Below, piece by piece: positions 47,880 to 56,941 of a DNA stretch of 64,000 nt (positions are counted from its first letter, which is position 1; the number at the start of each line of letters is the position of its first letter). Location: NCBI RefSeq assembly GCF_012927345.1, contig NZ_JABBGJ010000009.1:124001-188000 (forward strand). Reading direction: 5' to 3'. Position numbers and translations under genes: made by a program. Below the pieces are notes generated by a model. It made no database searches. It was not told where the DNA came from and saw only the letters and a list, made by a program, of their open reading frames with translations. The DNA comes from Paraburkholderia polaris. Its GTDB lineage: Bacteria > Pseudomonadota > Gammaproteobacteria > Burkholderiales > Burkholderiaceae.

Positions 47880-49066
47880 GTCTGCCCCTTTCCGGCGTGC
47901 GCGTGCTCGCCATTGAACAGTATGGGGCTGGGCCGTTCGCGACCCAGCATCTCGCAGACCTTGGCGCGGAGATCATCAAGATCGAGCATCCGAGCAATGG
48001 CGGCGACGTGGGCCGCGCGGTCGGCCCGTATTTCTTCGGCGAAGGCGATAGCCATTTTTTCGAAGCGTTCAATCGCAACAAGTACAGCTTGACGCTCGAT
48101 CTGAAGAAGCCCGAAGCGCGTGCTGTGTTGCTGGATCTCGTCGCCAAGAGCGACGCAGTGTTCAACAATCTGCGCGGCGATCTGCCGGTGAAACTCGGCG
48201 TCACATACGATCAATTGTGCGAGGCGAACCCAAAGATCGTCTGCGGGCATCTGTCCGCATATGGCCGTACCGGCAGTCGCGCGGCGTGGCCCGGCTACGA
48301 CTATCTGATGCAGGCCGAGGCGGGATATCTGTCAGTAACAGGTGAGCCCGATAGTCCGCCGGCACGTTTCGGTTTGTCGATCATCGATCTGATGACCGGC
48401 ACGACCGCGGCGATGGCGCTGCTCGCCGGTCTCGTCGACGCGAAGACTTCGGGTAAGGGGCGCGATATCGACGTGAGCCTCTTCGATGTCGCGCTGCATA
48501 ACCTCGCCTATGTCGCCACGTGGTATCTGAACGGCGGCGTGGTGACGGGGCGCGAGAACCGCTCGTCGCATCCTTCGCTCACACCGAGCCAGTTGTACAA
48601 GACGCAGGATGGCTGGATCTTCCTGATGTGCAATAAGGAGAAGTTCTGGGGTGTGCTTGCCGGAGTAGTCGACAAACCGTCGTGGGTCACTGATCCGCGC
48701 TTCTGCAACTTCCAGGCGCGTCTCGAGAATCGTGAGTTGGTACAGACCGAACTCGACGCGGTACTGTCGACGGCGACCACCGCGCAGTGGCTCGAACGGT
48801 TCGGTGGTCGCGTGCCGGCCGCGCCGGTGTTGGATGTTAAGGAGGCGCTGGAGAATCCGTTCGTCGCTGAGCGCGAGTGCGTGGTAAACGCAGAGCATCC
48901 GCGCTTCGGGAAGATTCGCGGCGTGGCGGCGCCGGTGCGAGTTGACGAGCCGCTGCCGATGCGCGCCGCACCGGATATCGGTCAGGATACCCAGCGCCTG
49001 CTCGACGAGTTGGGCTACAGCCCTGAAAGGATTGCTTTGCTGAGGGAGGCGGGTGTGGTGCAATAA
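47876..49066 (+). CDS. CaiB/BaiF-type (class III) CoA transferase
   Basis: This 396-residue family III CoA transferase shows SGVRVLAIEQYGAGPFATQHLADLGAEIIKIEHP at 5-38, with KYSLTLDLKKPEARAVLLDLV and RTGSRAAWPGYDYLMQAEAG. The nucleophilic Asp is in the DLMTGTTAAMALLA segment (near 170). It would activate the free acid using succinyl-CoA, as Ict does for itaconate. It overlaps the ACAD gene by four bases. Confidence 0.9.
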   Translation: MSLPLSGVRVLAIEQYGAGPFATQHLADLGAEIIKIEHPSNGGDVGRAVGPYFFGEGDSHFFEAFNRNKYSLTLDLKKPEARAVLLDLVAKSDAVFNNLRGDLPVKLGVTYDQLCEANPKIVCGHLSAYGRTGSRAAWPGYDYLMQAEAGYLSVTGEPDSPPARFGLSIIDLMTGTTAAMALLAGLVDAKTSGKGRDIDVSLFDVALHNLAYVATWYLNGGVVTGRENRSSHPSLTPSQLYKTQDGWIFLMCNKEKFWGVLAGVVDKPSWVTDPRFCNFQARLENRELVQTELDAVLSTATTAQWLERFGGRVPAAPVLDVKEALENPFVAERECVVNAEHPRFGKIRGVAAPVRVDEPLPMRAAPDIGQDTQRLLDELGYSPERIALLREAGVVQ

Positions 49067-49112
49067 GGCCGGGCGGGTAACTGCCCGCTCCTTCACTTCA
49101 TTGCACACCGAG

Positions 49113-49868
49113 ATGGCCACAACGACAGTCCTTGGGCAACAGCCGCGCTACATGCAGCTGGCACAGACGCTTCTCAACGAGATTCAGGGCGGGCGGTTTC
49201 CCATCGGCGCCTTGCTGCCCACCGAGTTCGAGTTATGCGAGCAGTTCGGTGCGAGCCGCTTCACGGTGCGGCAGGCGATCAAGCAACTGGAGCAGCGCGG
49301 CCTCGTGGACCGGCGGCCCGGCATCGGCACCCGCGTGAAGTCGACGCAGAGCGAGACCGCGTACCGTCAGGTGATGGAGCGGCTGAGCGATCTGCACCGT
49401 TATACGGCCGACACCGAGTTGGAGATTGCATCGACCCAAACGATCGAGATCGACGATGCAGAACTGCTCGAGCGGCTCAACGCGAAGCCGGGCGAAACGT
49501 GGCTGCTAGCCGAAGGGATTCGCCGAACGCCAGGCAGCGTTGAGCCGATCTGCCACACCGAGGTGTATATCCACCCGGCGTTCCGATCGCTGACGGGGCT
49601 AAGCGGCCGGTCTCACGTGCCGATCTACACGCTGATCGAAAAACAGTTCGGCGAGCAGATCACGGAGGTGCAGCAGGAAATCCGCGCGATCGCGATGCCG
49701 GCGAAACTCGCGGAACGTTTGAACGCGAAGGCGCGCTCGCCGGCGTTGTGGTTGTGTCGCCGTTATCTGAACCGTCGGGGGCAACTGGTGGAACTGACGA
49801 TCAGTGTTCACCCGGCCGATCGCTACAGTTATTCCGAAACGTTTCAACTCGACTGGCACGCGAACTAG
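49113..49868 (+). CDS. GntR-family regulator (HutC/UTRA subfamily)
   Basis: This 251-residue regulator has an N-terminal winged HTH (EFELCEQFGASRFTVRQAIKQLEQRGLVDRRPGIGTRV, about 39-76) and a C-terminal UTRA effector domain (about 95-245). I chose the ATG at 49113; the upstream codons overlap the CaiB stop and lack a Shine-Dalgarno sequence. It presumably represses the operon through the palindrome at 43154-43171 until a metabolite binds. Confidence 0.88.
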   Translation: MATTTVLGQQPRYMQLAQTLLNEIQGGRFPIGALLPTEFELCEQFGASRFTVRQAIKQLEQRGLVDRRPGIGTRVKSTQSETAYRQVMERLSDLHRYTADTELEIASTQTIEIDDAELLERLNAKPGETWLLAEGIRRTPGSVEPICHTEVYIHPAFRSLTGLSGRSHVPIYTLIEKQFGEQITEVQQEIRAIAMPAKLAERLNAKARSPALWLCRRYLNRRGQLVELTISVHPADRYSYSETFQLDWHAN

Positions 49869-49904
49869 GCAGCACCTGGCCGTGTGCTTCTGAAGGAGAG
49901 CAAC

Positions 49905-50732
49905 ATGAACGCACGCAGTTATCTGTTCGTTCCAGGCGACCGGCCCGAGCGCTTTATAAAGGCGCTCGACGCAGGCGCCGACGCGGTGGTGATCGATCTG
50001 GAAGACGCGGTCGCGCCGGCCGCCAAGGAGCATGCACGCGAGGGCTTGCAGCGCTGGCTAATGACGGCGGATCGTTCGCGGCTGATCGTTCGCGTGAATG
50101 CGGTGGGTACGCCCTGGCATGCCGAAGACGTGGAGATGGTGAGCCGCTCCGGCGCCTCGGTCGTGATGGTGCCGAAGTCGGATAGCGCACAGCAACTTGC
50201 CGATGTTGCTGCGCGGTTGCCGTCGCAGGTGAGGATCGTGGCGTTGATCGAGACCGTCGCGGGCGTGGTGGCGATGCGCGAGATTGCCGCCGTGCCGTCA
50301 GTTGCGCGGCTTGCATTCGGGACGGTTGATTTTTGCGGCGATGCCGGGATTGAGGGGCTGGGCGTTGAACTGGATTACGTGCGCTCGCAATTGGTGATCG
50401 AATCGCGGTATGCGGGGTTGGCTGCGCCAATTGACGGTGTGACGTTGGAGCTCGATAACCTTGAGCGGTTGACTGAGCAGGTTGCTACTGCGCGACGGTT
50501 TGGGTTTACCGGAAAGCTTTGTATTCACCCTAAGCAGGTGGACCCGGTGAATCGCGGGTTCGCTCCGAGCGAAGAGGAGCGGCGCTGGGCCGCGCGGGTA
50601 TTGGTCGCTTGCGGCGAGCATCCAGAAGGAGCGTTTGCAGTGGACGGCAAACTGGTTGACAAGCCGATAGTCGATCGCGCCAGGAGGATTTCCGAGTTTG
50701 AAGTCAGTCAGAGCATAGGTTTCACCGCCTGA
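49905..50732 (+). CDS. HpcH/HpaI (CitE-like) CoA-ester lyase
   Basis: This 275-residue TIM-barrel lyase starts MNARSYLFVPGDRPERF. Family motifs include VVIDLEDAVAPAAKEHAR (Asp and Glu metal ligands), LIVRVNAVGTPWHAEDVEMV, VALIETVAGVVAM and FGTVDFCGDAGI, and GFTGKLCIHPKQV. CitE-type lyases cleave citramalyl- or malyl-type CoA esters. By context it may be the (S)-citramalyl-CoA lyase of an itaconate route. aaggagagc precedes the ATG at 49905. Confidence 0.88.
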   Translation: MNARSYLFVPGDRPERFIKALDAGADAVVIDLEDAVAPAAKEHAREGLQRWLMTADRSRLIVRVNAVGTPWHAEDVEMVSRSGASVVMVPKSDSAQQLADVAARLPSQVRIVALIETVAGVVAMREIAAVPSVARLAFGTVDFCGDAGIEGLGVELDYVRSQLVIESRYAGLAAPIDGVTLELDNLERLTEQVATARRFGFTGKLCIHPKQVDPVNRGFAPSEEERRWAARVLVACGEHPEGAFAVDGKLVDKPIVDRARRISEFEVSQSIGFTA

Positions 50733-51522
50733 GGTGCTCGAGCGCGTCTCTCATCGGCGAACTGGAAACGACAATCGGGCCGGTGAACGGCGTATCCAGA
50801 TCGACAATCACATAGATGGCAGAAGCAATAGACACTGCCCCAAGCGAGATCGTGACCAACGCCAACGCATTGCGCGGCGCAATCAATCCGAAACTGAGAA
50901 AAATCACGCACAACCAGAACGTCAGCGTCATCAAAAAAGGCAGAGAAATTGAACTGTGCGCTTCCTCGATGATCTTCCATCGAGCATCCACAGTTCGCCG
51001 ATATTGCGTCAACGCATCATCGAGCGTGCGCTGTTGTAACGGATCATGCGCGCGCAATTGCCGCAACTGCCTGCCCACCGCAGTCAGCATATCGCCAAGC
51101 CGCACGTTCTCCAGCCTCTGCGAGCTATCCTGCGTTCCGATGTTCTTCGGATAATCACCGGTTGGAGTCGGCTCGTCTGGCCATGTCGATGCAATCGCGG
51201 CCGCGGTGTACAGGCGAAGCAGGTGCCGGGCCTCATCCGTATCGCCGCCGTATTCCCGCATGGTCGTGTCGAACTCGATCAGGTCAGCCGAAAAGGTGCG
51301 CAAATCATTCGACTCGGTATCGAAGCTGGATTTCGCGGAAGCCGTCATCAACCCGAGCACCAAAGCGGCAAACGTCACCAGCATGCCGATAACCAGCTGG
51401 ATAAGTTGCACGGTTTCGTGCGCCTTGTGCTCCTCAGGCAGCAGCGGCCGCACCCACACGCCCAAGCCGGTGCCGATAAGCAGTAAAGCGAAAACCAGCA
51501 GAGCCGAGCCTATTTCTGACAT
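50722..51522 (-). CDS. DUF4239 membrane protein
   Basis: This 266-residue protein has two N-terminal helices (EIGSALLVFALLLIGTGLGVWV, and LVIGMLVTFAALVLGLM) and two C-terminal ones (LPFLMTLTFWLCVIFLSFGLI, and ALALVTISLGAVSIASAIYVIVD). The soluble middle domain has DTTMREYGGDTDEARHLLRLYT. DUF4239 resembles bestrophin-like channels in layout; function unknown. A ggagcacttct Shine-Dalgarno context supports the start at 51522. It overlaps the CitE end by 11 bp, convergent. Confidence 0.8.
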   Translation of the reverse strand: MSEIGSALLVFALLLIGTGLGVWVRPLLPEEHKAHETVQLIQLVIGMLVTFAALVLGLMTASAKSSFDTESNDLRTFSADLIEFDTTMREYGGDTDEARHLLRLYTAAAIASTWPDEPTPTGDYPKNIGTQDSSQRLENVRLGDMLTAVGRQLRQLRAHDPLQQRTLDDALTQYRRTVDARWKIIEEAHSSISLPFLMTLTFWLCVIFLSFGLIAPRNALALVTISLGAVSIASAIYVIVDLDTPFTGPIVVSSSPMRDALEHLRR

Positions 51523-51826
51523 AGAAGTGCTCCGGAGACGCGCGCCTCGCCACTTTCTACCAACCGCCGCCCGCCGACCACCCGGGTAGTCCCGCAAATG
51601 CCCTTGCTTGAATAGCGGGCGACCCCTGCTCGTATGTTGAGGGATCGCAAACGTATGCGCCATCAACCATAAAGTTTTCTGCAATCCCGCCGTAGACCAT
51701 CTATGTGGCGTTCGCTTAAATTTTAAACAAAGGTTGCGGACCTGGCCGATGGGCTTGGGCGCAGCACGCGTGGCCGAGACTCACTTTCTGAATATTCGGT
51801 CAGGCAGCCCAATGGAGACAAGCCCG

Positions 51827-53467
51827 ATGCTGAAAAATCTGTCGATTCGAACCTGCCTTACCCTAATGATTGTGTTCTTCGGCGTGGTGCTGCTGTTCGG
51901 CGCCGCTGCCGGACTGTTGTCGTTGCGTTCGAGCAACGCGTCGCTGCAGCAGATGTACACGGTGGACACGCCTGCAGTCGCCGACCTCGAAGGTAGCGCT
52001 GGACAGCTGCTGCGCCTGCGTCTGGCGCTGGCGACCTACGCATCGTTGGTCGACCTGAACGATCAGGACGGCGCGAACGCGGTGCTCAAGCGCTTTGATC
52101 AGTACCAGAAAGCATCCGATGATCGCCTTGCCCACTATGTGAGCCGCGCGAGCACGGATGCCGACGAACAGCGTCTGATCAAGGATATGCAGGACAAGCG
52201 CGACGCCTTCCTGCACGAAGGCGTCGAGCCGGCGCTGGCGGCGCTCAAGTCGGGTGACAAGGCCGCATTTGAGCAGTTGCAGGCGCACAAGCTGCCGTCG
52301 CTTTATAGCGCGTACGAAAAGGCGATGCTCACGCTCGAGCAATTGCAACTCGATCACGGCGCGCAGCGCTATCAGGATGCACAGGATTTGTTCTACGCGA
52401 TTTGCATTGCTGTGGCGATTGGCATGGGGCTGTCGTTGTTGGGCGCGTTGATCGGGCGGGCGGTAATGGTGCGTGCGATTGTCACTCCGGTCGACGCCAC
52501 CATCGCGCAGTTTCAGCGGATCGCCAATGGCGACCTGACCAGCAAGATCGACGTGACGAGCAATAACGAAATGGGCCGTCTCGCGGCAGCGTTGCGCAAG
52601 ATGCAGGACTCGTTGATCGAGACGGTGAACGCCGTGCGTCACGGTACGGAATCGATCGACACGGGCGTGAGCGAGATTGCAGCGGGCAATACCGATCTGT
52701 CGCAACGTACCGAGGAGCAGGCTGCATCGCTCGAAGAAACGGCGGCCAGCATTGAAGAGCTGACTTCGACGGTCAAGCAGACGGCGGACAACGCGAAGCA
52801 GGCGAGCTCGCTGGCGCAGGGGGCGTCGAGCCTGGCTGCGCAGGGCGGCGATCTGACCGAACAGGTAGTGGGCACGATGCATGGCATCGTCGACGACTCG
52901 CGGCGGATTGCCGACATTGTCGGCGTGATCGAAGGGATCGCTTTCCAGACCAATATTCTGGCGCTGAACGCGGCGGTCGAGGCGGCGCGCGCGGGCGAGC
53001 AGGGGCGTGGTTTTGCGGTGGTGGCGAGTGAGGTGCGGTCGTTGGCACAGCGAAGCGCGGCGGCGGCGAAGGAGATCAAGGGGTTGATCGATGCGTCGAC
53101 GGCGCGGGTGCAGGCGGGCTCGCAGTTGGTTGAACGCTCGGGGTCGACGATGACCGAGATTGTCGATTCGATTTCGCGCGTGAGTTCGATCATGAGCGAG
53201 ATCGCGGCCGCGGCGCTTGAGCAGAGCACCGGGATCGATCAGGTGAACCTGGCTGTTGCGCAAATGGATGAGGTAACGCAGCAGAATGCCGCGCTGGTTG
53301 AGCAGGCTGCTGCGGCGGCTAGTTCGCTCGAGGAGCAGGCGCGGCGGTTGACGTCGGCGGTGGCTGTGTTTCAGACGGGGAGTGGGGGTGCTGGGCTTGC
53401 CGGGCGGCGAGGTGGGGCTGTGGCTGGCGCGGGGCGGGGTGATGTGGGCGGGTTTGTAGCGGTTTGA
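51827..53467 (+). CDS. Methyl-accepting chemotaxis protein
   Basis: This 546-residue chemoreceptor has a TM1 helix (about 10-32), a four-helix-bundle ligand domain, TM2 (about 185-212), a HAMP linker, and a signalling domain. The highly conserved tip is [42 protein letters not shown] (about 363-405). It couples to CheA/CheW. A gaga-type Shine-Dalgarno sequence (ggagacaagcccg) supports the ATG at 51827; 51812 is in frame and also possible. The C-terminus lacks the CheR pentapeptide. Confidence 0.9.
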   Translation: MLKNLSIRTCLTLMIVFFGVVLLFGAAAGLLSLRSSNASLQQMYTVDTPAVADLEGSAGQLLRLRLALATYASLVDLNDQDGANAVLKRFDQYQKASDDRLAHYVSRASTDADEQRLIKDMQDKRDAFLHEGVEPALAALKSGDKAAFEQLQAHKLPSLYSAYEKAMLTLEQLQLDHGAQRYQDAQDLFYAICIAVAIGMGLSLLGALIGRAVMVRAIVTPVDATIAQFQRIANGDLTSKIDVTSNNEMGRLAAALRKMQDSLIETVNAVRHGTESIDTGVSEIAAGNTDLSQRTEEQAASLEETAASIEELTSTVKQTADNAKQASSLAQGASSLAAQGGDLTEQVVGTMHGIVDDSRRIADIVGVIEGIAFQTNILALNAAVEAARAGEQGRGFAVVASEVRSLAQRSAAAAKEIKGLIDASTARVQAGSQLVERSGSTMTEIVDSISRVSSIMSEIAAAALEQSTGIDQVNLAVAQMDEVTQQNAALVEQAAAAASSLEEQARRLTSAVAVFQTGSGGAGLAGRRGGAVAGAGRGDVGGFVAV

Positions 53468-53639
53468 TTTTTTTTGCCTGCGCGGCGCTTGTGTTTGTGT
53501 GCATGCGGCGTGGGCCTTTCCTTGATTTCTTAGTGGTCCATTAGTGTTGCCCCTGTGAGGGGGAATTCTACTGTCTCCCCGAGTTGCTTGGTGTCTCATA
53601 AGCTCGCAACCGCAAGCCCTTACGTTGCGCGGGCGGTGC

Positions 53640-53809
53640 TTGAGGTTGCGGGGGCTCAGATGGAATTTAAGTGAGTTTTCGAGAATCTTGATCTGACGGC
53701 TCACCGCGCCCTGTGTGACACACAACGCGGTCGCGGCCCGATTGAAGCTCAGATGACAAGCCGTTTTTTCGAAGAAGCGTAAAGCAATCAATGAAGGTAA
53801 CCGTCGCAT
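53640..53809 (-). pseudogene. Fragment of a LysR-family regulator (N-terminal HTH only)
   Basis: From 53809 the minus strand reads MRRLPSLIALRFFEKTACHL, then SFNRAATALCVTQGAVSRQIKILENSLKFHL, a clear LysR HTH (GcvA-like). Family similarity stops after about 55 residues. The reading frame continues only as the antisense of the chemoreceptor gene. The effector-binding domain is missing. It marks the left edge of the accessory region. Confidence 0.7.
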
Positions 53810-53827
53810 GCGTCACCCTTGATAACG

Positions 53828-54268
53828 CTACCGATACTCGTCAATCTCGATTGTGCCGCCCATCGCTCTCATCATGGCCCGGATATTGTCTGGTACATCG
53901 GGCAAGCGGTCGCCTGATGGGTTAAACCAGAAACAGGAGAACCGCACTTTCGCGCCAGCCTGTTGCAGGACCTCCCGAAGACCGTCACGGGGCAAGCCAA
54001 GGCGATTTACAAGGTATCGTAAATGCGGAGCCAGCAAGTTATCTTGTACAGCAAACTCACTGCTGACGCCCCATAGACCGGTTTTCCCCAATGCTTTGCT
54101 GGCCTTGCCTGACGGCAGGGCGAACGAGCGCCCTTTAACGATGGTTGAATCGGGAGATACCTGAAAATATCCGGTCCAGAATTCTGGCGATACCGTGTCC
54201 CCTGTTATGAGGAAAGACGCATATGCTCCGGCGTCCGCGTCTGGTGCTGAAGATTGTTCATGGTGCAT
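53828..54268 (-). CDS. DUF4279-domain protein, likely immunity protein
   Basis: This 146-residue protein starts MHHEQSSAPDADAGAYASFL and matches the DUF4279 pattern (LITGDTVSPEFWTGYFQVSPDS). It overlaps the toxin-like gene by 11 bp in the order toxin-immunity. DUF4279 proteins often lie beside polymorphic toxins. I chose 54268 as start; the upstream in-frame codons lie in the toxin gene. Function by association only. Confidence 0.62.
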   Translation of the reverse strand: MHHEQSSAPDADAGAYASFLITGDTVSPEFWTGYFQVSPDSTIVKGRSFALPSGKASKALGKTGLWGVSSEFAVQDNLLAPHLRYLVNRLGLPRDGLREVLQQAGAKVRFSCFWFNPSGDRLPDVPDNIRAMMRAMGGTIEIDEYR

Positions 54269-55199
54269 AGTCGTGAATACTGTCCTCAAATATCCGGCCA
54301 TTGAATTCCATATCGCCATTATCGTGAAAGATGCTGTTATCAGCCGGTCCAAGACCGTTGGCATCTTTGAACTTATGCAACATCGTTCCGAATGTCTTGT
54401 AATCGTAGCTAAGCATCTTTGCAGCGAACTTAGGGTTGTTTGTCGAAGCGGCTAGTTCCTCAGTGTCACCACTTACCGTGTTTTCGGTGTACTCAAAAGG
54501 CTGCGTATCACCGAGCGACGTAAAGGTAAAAACGCCATCGTCGGCCACCTCATCTCCGCCATCGTCCGCACCAGAGCCTGTGCTGAGCGCGGCGCCGGCC
54601 ACCGTTTCAAGCAGGCCAAGCAGATTGCCACCGTTGCCACTTGCGGCAATCGCGCCGCGCGCGGCGCTGAGCCGAGCCGCCTGAGTGGCAGGGTCATACG
54701 GACCGGAAAGGATCGGCTCGCCGTCGAACAACGCTGAGCTTGAACTCGCCCAGCTTGAGCCGTATGAGGTGGCCCTTACCATTCCGCCGCCCCCGTACGA
54801 TGGCCAGCGTAAGGGCGCTGGTGTCGGACGGGATACCCGGCAGGAATACGCGTACCCGTGATTCAAGACGGGCACCAGCCGACCGTCCGCTACCGCCTCC
54901 CGAAGCATGCGTTCGACACCCGCGTTGTCGCTAGGCAGGTTCCGGTGGACCACATTCAGCGTATCGCGCAGGAATGATTGAATCTCGCGTAGTTCGGCCC
55001 CTCCGCTCACAGTACGCATGTCTGAACGTGGTCGGAAATAGCGGTCGAAATCTCTTCTGGCCTGCTTGATCTCTTCTCGCTCGTCGTCCGTCCCGAAGAT
55101 CAGCCAATTGCCTGATTGGGTACGGTAGTCGCTGGTGGGAACCAGCGTACATTGCCAACCGTTCTCCAGCGGGACCGAAAGCGTATTCCACTGCGACAT
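54258..55199 (-). CDS. Putative polymorphic toxin with a C-terminal effector-like domain
   Basis: This 313-residue protein starts MSQWNTLSVPLENGWQCTLV. An N-terminal domain of about 110 residues is followed by a Gly/Ser/Ala/Asp-rich linker (170-250). The C-terminal about 60 residues carry the pattern FAAKMLSYDYKTFGTMLHKF, DNSIFHDNGDMEFNG and HDY, typical of toxin C-termini (HDNG core). No signal peptide or PAAR is visible, so secretion could be through a T6SS in trans. The companion gene overlaps its 3' end. I do not recognise the activity. Confidence 0.6.
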   Translation of the reverse strand: MSQWNTLSVPLENGWQCTLVPTSDYRTQSGNWLIFGTDDEREEIKQARRDFDRYFRPRSDMRTVSGGAELREIQSFLRDTLNVVHRNLPSDNAGVERMLREAVADGRLVPVLNHGYAYSCRVSRPTPAPLRWPSYGGGGMVRATSYGSSWASSSSALFDGEPILSGPYDPATQAARLSAARGAIAASGNGGNLLGLLETVAGAALSTGSGADDGGDEVADDGVFTFTSLGDTQPFEYTENTVSGDTEELAASTNNPKFAAKMLSYDYKTFGTMLHKFKDANGLGPADNSIFHDNGDMEFNGRIFEDSIHDYAP

Positions 55200-55859
55200 A
55201 GACAGACCTGCTTTACTTGTTGTGACAGGAGATTCGAAACCCACCCCGGTGGTCAGCACCTTGCCCGGACTTCTTCATGCGCGACGATGTAAACCTAGCA
55301 GATTGTAGGATTCCTATGTTTTTGGGATATGCGAAGCATCGAGCCATGGTCCCTTCGGTTCATTCGATCCGACGCCGCCGCAACAAATGTTGGTCGCCTG
55401 CCTGTGGTCACGCACGGCGATACCGGGTCAACCTGGCCTTTGGTCATTTGCCGCAATCACAGACGAGCCTCCACCAAAAGTCGCAGCGGCCGGACATGAC
55501 CGATGCATCGTCCCGATCGGGCCTGATAACGTCGAAGCGTGAGCAGCAGCTCACGAATCTGCTAGCAATTGCGAGGATGTTTTTGTCGCGGGATGAGAGT
55601 GACGCTTTCGTTGCGGAGAACACGGAGACCGATCTCCCTTGCTAGTTGGCGCAATTCAAAAAGCCGTGCTTGATCTGCTGCTTTTTTGCAGATTTTATTT
55701 TTACGATCACCGGTTTCAGGGATGCCGTCGAAATTCCCCTGTGGCTCCTCTAACAAATAGGGGAAAAATTCTCAAATCCCGATGGGTGCGCTGTGAGCCT
55801 TACCAGATAAGGGTTTCAGGGCGGAAGGGTTTTCCCGCGTGATGCTGTGCGGGGCGGCA

Positions 55860-55918
55860 CCTACTTCTCTTTGCCGGCTGTGTATAGACCGGAGACATAG
55901 CTGACAAAGACAAGTAGG
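55860..55918. repeat. Imperfect 14-bp inverted repeat within a dispersed Burkholderia-type repeat
   Basis: cctacttctctttg (55860-55873) and caaagacaagtagg (55905-55918) pair at 13 of 14 positions. The sequence around it (gtgcggggcggcacctac) matches a repeat I recall from intergenic regions of Burkholderia genomes. The centre (about 30 bp, tgtgtatagaccggagacatag) looks like an insertion. Confidence 0.5.
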
Positions 55919-56104
55919 CAAAAGAAAGCGGCTCACACCGCCAGCTCTTCAGCTGGTCCCCCGCACAGTCGCGATAGTGGTGCATCTGGAATCGGTGTTC
56001 TCGCATCGTCGGCGTGAGTGACAAGGCAGTCATACATCCAGCAGCGCTGCGCCCATAGCAACCGGTACAGAGTGCGCGCCGGGGCGAATGTAAAGATTAG
56101 TTAT

Positions 56105-56398
56105 AATTCGCGCGTTTAGCCTGTTTGGTTGATCGTCTCAAAAAATAGGTGCGTTAGATTGTTCCTGCCGTCAATTTGACGGCGCAGGTTTAGCAGCCTG
56201 GTGAGAAGGATCGCACTGCCCGCGTAAGTGGGCGGTGCCCAGTTGTGCGCGCCTTTTCTATGGGCGGGCCGATGTTGGGGGAGCCGCAAGGCTCGCCGGT
56301 CTTGATTTTTCTCCCGGTCTGCTAACCCCGCTTCGTGCCCGCTCACCCCATCTTTCAGCGAGTGTCGGGCGATTCAGGAACCAACCGGAAATCGCACC
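56105..56398 (+). ncRNA. Possible C4-like antisense RNA / phage-satellite leader
   Basis: Short palindromic blocks (tgccgtcaatttgacggcgca, gtaagtgggcggtgccc, ctcccggtctgctaacccc) resemble leaders I recall upstream of ash/icd-like genes in prophages and satellites, where C4-type antisense RNAs act. This is memory-based and not verified. Confidence 0.35.
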
Positions 56399-56869
56399 AT
56401 GAGCAAATCCACCAAGAAACCTCAAGCAACCTCACGCTCGCCCGTTGATGCGCTTCAGTACGAGAAACTCGCGCTTTCAGCTTTCGATTCATGCAACCGG
56501 CAGTTGGATCAACTTAAGAGACTGGTTACGCTTGCGGCTTCAATACGCAGGACTCCTTGCATGACACGGGATGAACGGCAAAGCCAACACGCGTTGCTGG
56601 AATTGCTTGTCGAAACGGGCGAGGCATACGAGCGCGAGATTGAATGCGACCGTGAACTGTACCAGGTGATCGCACTTGATGCGAAGGACGTGCCTCATAG
56701 CCGCATCACCGCGAAGCGTGCCGCGTGCCTTCTATCCGAGGCGGCGGAGGCGAAATCAGATGACAAGCCCAACGCCGAGTCCGCCGATATCGCGCGGTCG
56801 AAGCCGGTGCGCACAAAGGTCGCGTCGCGAGAAAAAGCGGGCGCATGGGCCACTGCCGTTGCACACTAA
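56399..56869 (+). CDS. Hypothetical protein of a satellite/phage-type locus
   Basis: This 156-residue, charged, mostly helical protein starts MSKSTKKPQATSRSPVDALQ. It contains SAFDSCNRQLDQLKRLVTLAAS and a conserved-looking EYERE-type acidic helix, then a Lys/Ser/Ala-rich tail. I recognise no domain. The long structured leader upstream and the strong terminator at 56902-56933 suggest a real transcription unit. Confidence 0.6.
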   Translation: MSKSTKKPQATSRSPVDALQYEKLALSAFDSCNRQLDQLKRLVTLAASIRRTPCMTRDERQSQHALLELLVETGEAYEREIECDRELYQVIALDAKDVPHSRITAKRAACLLSEAAEAKSDDKPNAESADIARSKPVRTKVASREKAGAWATAVAH

Positions 56870-56901
56870 AGAACGCTAGCGGCCGCCACGCCGCAGCAAC
56901 T

Positions 56902-56933
56902 AAAAAGGCGCGAGCAATTTCGCGCCTTTTTAG
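56902..56933. terminator. Bidirectional terminator hairpin
   Basis: aaaaaggcgcga - gcaatt - tcgcgccttttta is a perfect stem flanked by A- and T-runs. It ends the gene that stops at 56869 and could also end the minus-strand gene that stops at 56942. Confidence 0.85.
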
Positions 56934-56941
56934 TCACGCCT

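Larger units (their letters stand above)
55200..56398. other. Non-coding or decayed accessory region
   Basis: Almost 1.2 kb without a convincing gene. Several short open frames are unlike proteins. The region contains a Burkholderia-type dispersed repeat (55848-55930) and, at 56105-56398, a phage-satellite-like leader. Its A/T content is higher than the core. Confidence 0.5.

Noticed and set aside
51863..53809. 648-residue minus-strand frame
   Set aside because: Only its first about 55 residues (LysR HTH) are protein-like; the rest is antisense to the chemoreceptor gene.
55277..55645. 122-residue open frame in the accessory region
   Set aside because: No recognisable motif or convincing Shine-Dalgarno sequence; left as non-coding.
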